From positions 1 through 5,087 of the forward strand of contig VGGM01000149.1 of assembly GCA_016868515.1 (NCBI GenBank): a stretch of DNA of 5,087 bases, given 5' to 3'. Numbering within the stretch: position 1 is the stretch's first letter; every line of letters starts with the position of its first letter. Position numbers and translations under genes: made by a program. A model generated the notes under the pieces. It did not search any database and was not told the DNA's origin. It saw only the letters and a list, made by a program, of their open reading frames with translations. Of the stretch, positions 1 through 5,087 are shown in pieces. The stretch comes from Bacteroidota bacterium (GTDB lineage Bacteria > Bacteroidota > Bacteroidia > Bacteroidales > VadinHA17).

Positions 1-2005
1 ACTTATTGTTATTGCTGCAATCCCGGTCTCAATAATCGCAACATTCAACCTGATGTATTTCAATGACCTCACCATTAACATAATGACACTTGGAGGTCTT
101 GCCCTTGGTGCCGGAATGCTGGTTGACAATGCCATTGTGGTTCTGGAAAATATATTCAGGATCAAGGAGTCCGGCGTTTCCTTCAGGGAAGCAGCCGTGG
201 AAGGTACGGGTCAGGTTGGGCCAGCCATCACGGCCTCAACATTGACAACCATAGTGGTTTTCCTACCTATAGTCTACCTGCATGGTGCCTCAGGCGAAAT
301 GTTCAAGGATCAGGCATGGACGGTAGCATTCTCACTCGTATCGTCCCTGTTTGTTGCCATGCTTCTGATTCCAACCCTGGTGGCCCATCTCTTCAGTGAC
401 AGGGAGTCTTTGCACAAGGAAACCTCATCAGTGAAGATAACATGGTATGCAGTGGCTCTTGAGAAGATTCTGAAAGCCAGAAGGACAGTTATTATCCTGT
501 CAGTAATGCTTCTCGCCGGAACTGCACTGCTTTTACCCCGCATAGGCAGCGAATTCATGCCACGTGCCGAATCGCCCGAATTCACAATGGAAATCAGGCT
601 GCCCGAGGGATCAACCCTCGACCTTACGGCAAGTACTGTTAGAAACGCCGAGCAAATTCTGAGAAGCCTTCTTGGTGATGACATAGCCATGATTTACAGT
701 CAGGCAGGAGGAACCACAGGCAGCTTACTGACAACCGCAAGCCCGATCCGAAGCCAGAATCAGGCTACGGTTAAGGTATTCCTGTCGACAACTATTCCGG
801 CAGCCACTGAAAATGCAATCCGCACCGCCGAAGAGTATTTCGGGACTGTTCCCGACCTTAATGTCTCTTTCCGCAGGGAAGAGTCGGCAGTACAGACAAC
901 GCTGGGCACAGATGAAGCTCCTTTCGTAGCCGAGATAAGCGGCAAGGAATTTGATGAAATTGAAAGAATTATAAATGAATCCCGGACACTCCTTTCAGAT
1001 AACGAATACCTGTACAATATCACTACTTCACTCGACGAGGGAACACCGGAAGTAAACATTGTTATTGACCGGTTCAAAACCGGATATTACAATATCAACA
1101 TAACCAACGTAACCAGCCAGATAAGGAGCTACCTTAGCGGGGCCGAAGCAGGATCGTTTGAAAGAGCCGGTGAAATAAAGGACATAACAATTAAACTTGG
1201 CGATGTATCCCTCAGTGAACTCGAAAACCTCCTCATCACTGCCGGAACGGTCAATTTTCCCCTGAGCACCATTGCCCGCATCGAAACAACGACTTCGCCC
1301 AGGCAGATTACCCGCAAAAATCAGAGCCGTACCGGATATGTTTACGCGATGGTATTGAAGGGTAAACCCTTCGATCACATTGTAAGGGAAACCGAAGAAA
1401 AACTGGCCGGCATAGTAATTCCAACCGACTACAAGATTGAGGTTACGGGCGAAGAACTGAAAAGAAAGGAGTCGATGTCGAACCTTACCTTCGCCCTGAT
1501 ACTCTCAATAGTGCTGGTGTATATGGTACTGGCCTCGCAGTTTGAATCGCTGGTTCACCCTTTTACCATTCTTCTTACAATACCGCTGGCAGGAATCGGG
1601 ACAGTACTGACATTCTTTATTCTTGGCAAGTCGTTCAATATGATGGCTTACATTGGTATTATAATGCTTGCGGGGATTGCTGTAAACAACTCTATCATAC
1701 TTATTGATCGTATAAACCAGCTCAGAGCCGGAGGTTTATCAAGGCACCTGGCAATTATCGAAGCCGGTTCGCAGCGAATCAGGCCCATACTGATGACGAG
1801 CCTTACAACAATTCTTGCACTCGTGCCTCTGACAATAGGTTTCGGTGAGAGCGCCTCGCTGAGGTCTCCGATGGCACTTGCGGTTATAGGCGGTTTGTTC
1901 ACATCAACAATCCTTACACTGATTGTAATACCGTGCGTTTACTGGGCTCTTGACTCACTGAAGGATATGATTACCGGCAGGCCCGCTGAAACAGATATGA
2001 TGTAA
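1..2005 (+). CDS. RND efflux pump permease subunit A (AcrB/HAE-like), 5'-truncated by window edge
   Basis: Inner-membrane, proton-driven exporter subunit that would work as a trimer with a periplasmic adaptor and a TolC-like channel. The frame is open from base 2, so the ATG at 53 is internal and the true start lies upstream; about 340-370 residues are missing against the usual 1020-1050. The 667 visible residues begin in TM3. TM4 (about 71-148) has the signature GMLVDNAIVVLENIF, with the relay Asp at 125-127 (AcrB Asp407) followed by Asn where AcrB has Asp408. TM5, TM6 and TM7 follow (TM7 about 482-540). Next comes a periplasmic loop of about 310 residues with LPEGSTLD near its start and GEELKRKESM at its end. 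TM8 has YMVLASQFESL; TM10 has AVNNSIILID, with Asn (1685-1687) at AcrB Lys940; TM11 has RIRPILMT, keeping the AcrB Arg971 and Thr978 equivalents. It ends in a normal short tail and TAATAA. Family is near certain; substrate is unknown. Confidence 0.97.
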   Translation, partial: LIVIAAIPVSIIATFNLMYFNDLTINIMTLGGLALGAGMLVDNAIVVLENIFRIKESGVSFREAAVEGTGQVGPAITASTLTTIVVFLPIVYLHGASGEMFKDQAWTVAFSLVSSLFVAMLLIPTLVAHLFSDRESLHKETSSVKITWYAVALEKILKARRTVIILSVMLLAGTALLLPRIGSEFMPRAESPEFTMEIRLPEGSTLDLTASTVRNAEQILRSLLGDDIAMIYSQAGGTTGSLLTTASPIRSQNQATVKVFLSTTIPAATENAIRTAEEYFGTVPDLNVSFRREESAVQTTLGTDEAPFVAEISGKEFDEIERIINESRTLLSDNEYLYNITTSLDEGTPEVNIVIDRFKTGYYNINITNVTSQIRSYLSGAEAGSFERAGEIKDITIKLGDVSLSELENLLITAGTVNFPLSTIARIETTTSPRQITRKNQSRTGYVYAMVLKGKPFDHIVRETEEKLAGIVIPTDYKIEVTGEELKRKESMSNLTFALILSIVLVYMVLASQFESLVHPFTILLTIPLAGIGTVLTFFILGKSFNMMAYIGIIMLAGIAVNNSIILIDRINQLRAGGLSRHLAIIEAGSQRIRPILMTSLTTILALVPLTIGFGESASLRSPMALAVIGGLFTSTILTLIVIPCVYWALDSLKDMITGRPAETDMM

Positions 2006-2028
2006 TAAGGATTAATACCTCTGCCCAG
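2006..2028 (+). other. Intercistronic spacer between the two pump genes
   Basis: This 23-base gap begins with a second in-frame stop (TAA at 2006-2008) directly after the first gene's TAA. The only purine-rich stretch, AAGGA at 2007-2011, ends 17 bases before the ATG at 2029, too far for a normal Shine-Dalgarno site. There is no hairpin followed by T-run and no room for a promoter, so the two genes are probably one transcript. Lack of a placed Shine-Dalgarno is common in Bacteroidota. Confidence 0.7.
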
Positions 2029-5000
2029 ATGGATTTTATCATAAAAAGAAAGACGCTGATTTCGATGTTATTCATCGGGTTGACACTGCTGGGTTATGTC
2101 TCATACAAGAGACTGCCGGTGGAGCTCTTTCCCAATGCACAACTGCCTACACTGATAGTTCAGGCCACCTCAACAGTACAGATGGACCCGCGGTTTATTG
2201 AATCGCAGGCTGTTGTACCGCTCGAGGGAGCCATTGGTACGCTGGAAGGTGTTGAGAAGATTGAATCAACTGTTACATCAAGAGGCGGTACCATACTGAT
2301 CTACTACAGCACCCGTGCCAATATGAAGTATGCCAGCATCAAGCTGCAGGAGAAGATCAACATGGTAAGAAACTCCATTCCCGAGGAATTCAGGGTAAAT
2401 GTTACACGTGTCGACCTCGAAACGGCGACAAGCCAGTTCATGCAACTCCAGGTAAGGGGCGCGGGTAGCGTTGACAGGGTCAGAAACGTTGCCGACAGGG
2501 ATATTAAACCTGCTCTCGAAAGCATTGACGGAATCGCCGGTGTTGATGTGTCAGGAGGTCAGGAGAGCTCCGTCGAAATAGTAATCAACGAAAAGGCGGC
2601 AACTGCTTACGAAATCACTCTGAACCAGGTAAGAAACCTCATCTCATCGGGCGGACAGGACAGGGTCTTTGTTGGCCGGACCGTGCAGGGGAACAGCAAA
2701 CTCTTCGTTAATGTGACCTCTGAATATACCGATATTATGGAAATCGGAAATATAATCGTGAAACAGGATGGTCCTGTTCTGCTGAGGGATATTTCAACCA
2801 TTACATTTGGCGTCAAGGAGGTAACAGCCATAAGCCGGGTTAACGGCATGGAAGCTGTCACAATTACGTTGATAAATGACAACCAGACCAACCTCATTGA
2901 TCTCTCAGGTAAAACACTGGCTGCGATTGACCGGCTTAACAATGAACTGAGGCAGGCCGAGGTGGAGATTGTCGTTCAGAACAACAATGCCGAGGTAATG
3001 GAGAATAACATAAACCAGATTATCAAACTGGCTCTTACCGGAGGTCTTCTGGCTATTGCAATACTTTGGTTTTTTCTCCGTAACATCCGGCTTGTATCTA
3101 TCATCGCCATATCAATACCGGTATCAGTTTATGTGGCATTCAACTTCTTCTATGCCAACGGGGTTACTGTAAACAGCCTCACACTGGTGGGTATGGCCCT
3201 GGCAATAGGTATGCTAATCGATAACTCGGTGGTGGTGCTTGAAAACATATACCGGCTTGCCGGACAGGGGAAGGATCACACCACGGCAGTAAAACAGGGA
3301 ACTACGGAAGTATGGAAGGCTATAATCGCTGCCACTCTAACTACCGTTACCGTATTCCTGCCGTTTGTATTCTCATCAGATTTCATGATAAAACTGATCG
3401 GAAAGAACATAGGTGTCTCTATCGTTTCCACCCTCCTGGTATCGCTTGCTGTAGCCCTTCTGCTTATACCGATGGCTACCCATTTCTTCCTCTCCTTTTC
3501 AAAAAACAGTAACTCTGAGGTATTCAAGAAGCTTTCAATACACAACAGGGTAATCCAGGCCTACTACATGACCCTGAAAGCCAGCATGAGAAACCCTGCC
3601 GGAACAATAATCGGAAGCCTTGCCGTTTTCTTCGTTGCACTGCTGGTCAGCCTGACACTGAGCGTCAACACAACCCGTGAGGTCGATACACCCAGCTTCC
3701 GGCTTTCAGTGACGATGCCAAGCGGAACAACCCTTGAAAAGGCCGATATAATCGTCACTGAAATTGAAAGCAGACTGCAGGATGTGCCTGAAAAACAGGA
3801 TATTATATCCAGAATCACCGAAACCACGGCCACTGTTACAGTTAACCTCCCTGAAGAATGGAATAAGTTAACCGACAGGGAACTCCCTGAAATAAAAAAT
3901 GATATCTGGGAAAGGGTTCGTAATCTGCGTACGGCCAATATAACCATGTCGGAGATGTCGTCATCGGGTGGGTTCACCGGTGGTGGCGGCGGCGGCGGAA
4001 TGAACCCCGGGGCAGGTTTCATGAATCTGCTTGGTGTGGGAACGCAAAGCGAAAGTGTCCTCATAAAGGGAAGGGATTTCGATATGATGAAGCTTGTGGC
4101 CGACGACCTGAAGTCAATACTCGACGAGCTCGACATTATAAGGAGTTCCGGCGTAAACGTGAGGGAAAATGTTCCGGAAGTCCACCTTCAGTTCGACATG
4201 GAGAACATTCTGGCCAACAATATGACACTAAACAGTGTTTCATCGGCTCTTGGAACGTTTGGCCGTGAGTACTCATCAGGTGCTACATTCAGGCAGGGCA
4301 CCGAGGAATATGATATAATACTCAAGTATGATATACCCCAGGAGATTGCCGAAAGGAGGAAAACCATTGACGACCTCAGAACTCTCAGGGTTGAAGGCTC
4401 GGGAAGCACCATAAGGGAGATGGGCGACCTGGCCGAAATAGTATTTTCAAGAGGAATGGGTAATATACAGAGGGAAAACCAGGAGAAAAAAATCACACTT
4501 ACCTATTCCTTCAATCCCGAAATAAATGAATCGAAGGATATTCTGGAAGCAGCCAGACTTGAAATTGACCAGATTGTAAGTGAATTGATTATCCCGGCCG
4601 GAGTGGCGGTAGAGGTCATTCACGAAGAAAACGAATTCGAGGAGTTCTATTATCTGATTGCGATAGCTTTCCTGCTGATTTACATGATACTTGCATCGGT
4701 ATTCGAATCACTTACCACACCTGTTGTACTGATGTTCTCAATACCGCTGGCAGCCCTTGGTTCCCTCATTGCCCTGATTCTGACAAACAACTCTATTCTG
4801 AATGCCAATACGCTTACCGGGTTTCTGATACTGCTGGGGGTGGTGGTGAACAACGGTATAATACTAATTGACTATACTAACCTGCTGCGGAGGCAGGGAT
4901 ACCGACGCTCACGGGCCCTTATGACGGCTGGTATTGCCAGGGTAAGACCAATAATGATTACAGCGGCAACGACCATTGTGGCACTTATGCCGCTGGCAAT

Positions 5001-5087
5001 GGGACAGTCGGAATATGTTTCGGCAATCGGGGCGGCGTTTGCAATAACGGTAATCGGAGGTCTGCTGCTCAGTACCATGCTGACCCT
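2029..5087 (+). CDS. RND efflux pump permease subunit B (AcrB/HAE-like), 3'-truncated by window edge
   Basis: A second proton-driven RND exporter subunit of the inner membrane. The frame is open from ATG 2029 to the edge (1019 codons plus two bases), with perhaps 15-40 residues missing. This ATG puts IIKRKTLISMLFIGLTLLG, a typical RND start with TM1, at residues 4-22; the next ATG (2065) would cut into TM1. Approximate layout: TM1 9-27, periplasmic loop 1 30-330, TM2 to TM6 333-487, TM7 525-546, loop 2 547-872, TM8 to TM12 873-1019. TM4 reads GMLIDNSVVVLENIYR with Asp398 (AcrB Asp407) and Asn399 (AcrB Asp408). TM10 reads VVVNNGIILID, with Asn941 at AcrB Lys940. TM11 reads RVRPIMIT with Arg971 and Thr978. 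Oddities: a Gly7 run at 651-657, a short switch-loop region near 597-600, and MDPRFIESQ (52-60) where relatives usually have a SPEEVE-like segment. It follows pump A by 23 bases and is probably co-expressed with it. Substrate is unknown. Confidence 0.97.
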   Translation, partial: MDFIIKRKTLISMLFIGLTLLGYVSYKRLPVELFPNAQLPTLIVQATSTVQMDPRFIESQAVVPLEGAIGTLEGVEKIESTVTSRGGTILIYYSTRANMKYASIKLQEKINMVRNSIPEEFRVNVTRVDLETATSQFMQLQVRGAGSVDRVRNVADRDIKPALESIDGIAGVDVSGGQESSVEIVINEKAATAYEITLNQVRNLISSGGQDRVFVGRTVQGNSKLFVNVTSEYTDIMEIGNIIVKQDGPVLLRDISTITFGVKEVTAISRVNGMEAVTITLINDNQTNLIDLSGKTLAAIDRLNNELRQAEVEIVVQNNNAEVMENNINQIIKLALTGGLLAIAILWFFLRNIRLVSIIAISIPVSVYVAFNFFYANGVTVNSLTLVGMALAIGMLIDNSVVVLENIYRLAGQGKDHTTAVKQGTTEVWKAIIAATLTTVTVFLPFVFSSDFMIKLIGKNIGVSIVSTLLVSLAVALLLIPMATHFFLSFSKNSNSEVFKKLSIHNRVIQAYYMTLKASMRNPAGTIIGSLAVFFVALLVSLTLSVNTTREVDTPSFRLSVTMPSGTTLEKADIIVTEIESRLQDVPEKQDIISRITETTATVTVNLPEEWNKLTDRELPEIKNDIWERVRNLRTANITMSEMSSSGGFTGGGGGGGMNPGAGFMNLLGVGTQSESVLIKGRDFDMMKLVADDLKSILDELDIIRSSGVNVRENVPEVHLQFDMENILANNMTLNSVSSALGTFGREYSSGATFRQGTEEYDIILKYDIPQEIAERRKTIDDLRTLRVEGSGSTIREMGDLAEIVFSRGMGNIQRENQEKKITLTYSFNPEINESKDILEAARLEIDQIVSELIIPAGVAVEVIHEENEFEEFYYLIAIAFLLIYMILASVFESLTTPVVLMFSIPLAALGSLIALILTNNSILNANTLTGFLILLGVVVNNGIILIDYTNLLRRQGYRRSRALMTAGIARVRPIMITAATTIVALMPLAMGQSEYVSAIGAAFAITVIGGLLLSTMLT
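3979..3999. repeat. GGN trinucleotide repeat coding for seven glycines
   Basis: Seven consecutive glycine codons, GGT GGT, then GGC four times, then GGA, encode residues 651-657 of the second pump. They sit inside a wider Gly/Ser-rich stretch, residues 645-663 (nt 3961-4017), flanked by SSGGFT and MNPGAG. By eye the stretch falls in the PC1 part of periplasmic loop 2, near the position of the AcrB segment ELGTATGF before the PC2 subdomain. The near-perfect GGC run could change length in frame by replication slippage. Confidence 0.85.

Noticed and set aside
53..55. ATG at 53 as the true start of the first gene
   Set aside because: The frame is open upstream to the window edge and those codons encode the rest of TM3 (LIVIAAIPVSIIATFNL). 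A start here would drop the first periplasmic loop and TM1 to TM3, so the gene continues to the left.
310..690. Minus-strand open frame of 126 codons opposite the first pump gene
   Set aside because: Antisense shadow of a well-conserved coding region, with no domain seen and no separate promoter or ribosome site.
3312..3512. Plus-strand open frame of 66 codons in another frame inside the second pump
   Set aside because: It overlaps the TM5-TM6 coding region of the RND gene out of frame, and its protein is low in recognisable features.
3564..4136. Long minus-strand open frame (190 codons) with a polyproline stretch
   Set aside because: It lies wholly inside the second pump gene. The prolines are just the reverse complement of the GGN glycine codons. 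Its protein shows no recognisable domain, while the + strand frame is a clear RND transporter.
2029..5087. Frameshift or pseudogene in the second pump
   Set aside because: Translation codon by codon shows one unbroken frame with every expected RND motif in order. It lacks a stop only because the window ends first.
1..5087. CRISPR array, tRNA or rRNA gene, insertion sequence or attachment site
   Set aside because: Nearly every base is in one of two long conserved coding frames; no spaced direct repeats, terminal inverted repeats or RNA-gene signatures were seen.

Overview
The window holds two genes on the + strand, head to tail, and both are inner-membrane permease subunits of RND (resistance-nodulation-division) efflux pumps of the AcrB/HAE type (ACR_tran family). 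Each is cut by a window edge. The first (1-2005) lacks roughly its N-terminal third. The second (2029-5087) has its start but runs off the right edge inside its last membrane helix. Together they fill nearly all of the window. Only 23 bases separate them, with no promoter or terminator visible there.

Region by region: 1-2005 carries TM3 to TM12 of pump A, with its second periplasmic loop, and ends in a double stop TAATAA. Bases 2006-2028 are a short intercistronic spacer without a well-placed Shine-Dalgarno sequence. Bases 2029-5087 carry pump B from TM1 to most of TM12, about 1019 visible residues. Pump B has a run of seven glycines (3979-3999) in its second periplasmic loop. The minus strand shows only shadow frames.

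The organism is most likely a member of the Bacteroidota. The reasons are moderate base composition, frequent ATA, AGA and AGG codons, no good Shine-Dalgarno site before the second gene, and the D-N / N-N form of the TM4/TM10 proton-relay segments. This is inference from style, not from a marker gene, so confidence is only moderate.

The two permeases are clearly different from each other, so this is not a recent duplication. The layout resembles operons in which two RND subunits are co-expressed, such as mdtB-mdtC, where the two proteins form a mixed trimer. The periplasmic adaptor and the TolC-like outer-membrane channel that would complete the pump are not in this window and probably lie just outside it. 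Substrates cannot be told from the sequence. I see no novel system here. The points worth a second look are the polyglycine loop and short switch-loop region of pump B, and the possibility of a heteromeric pump.
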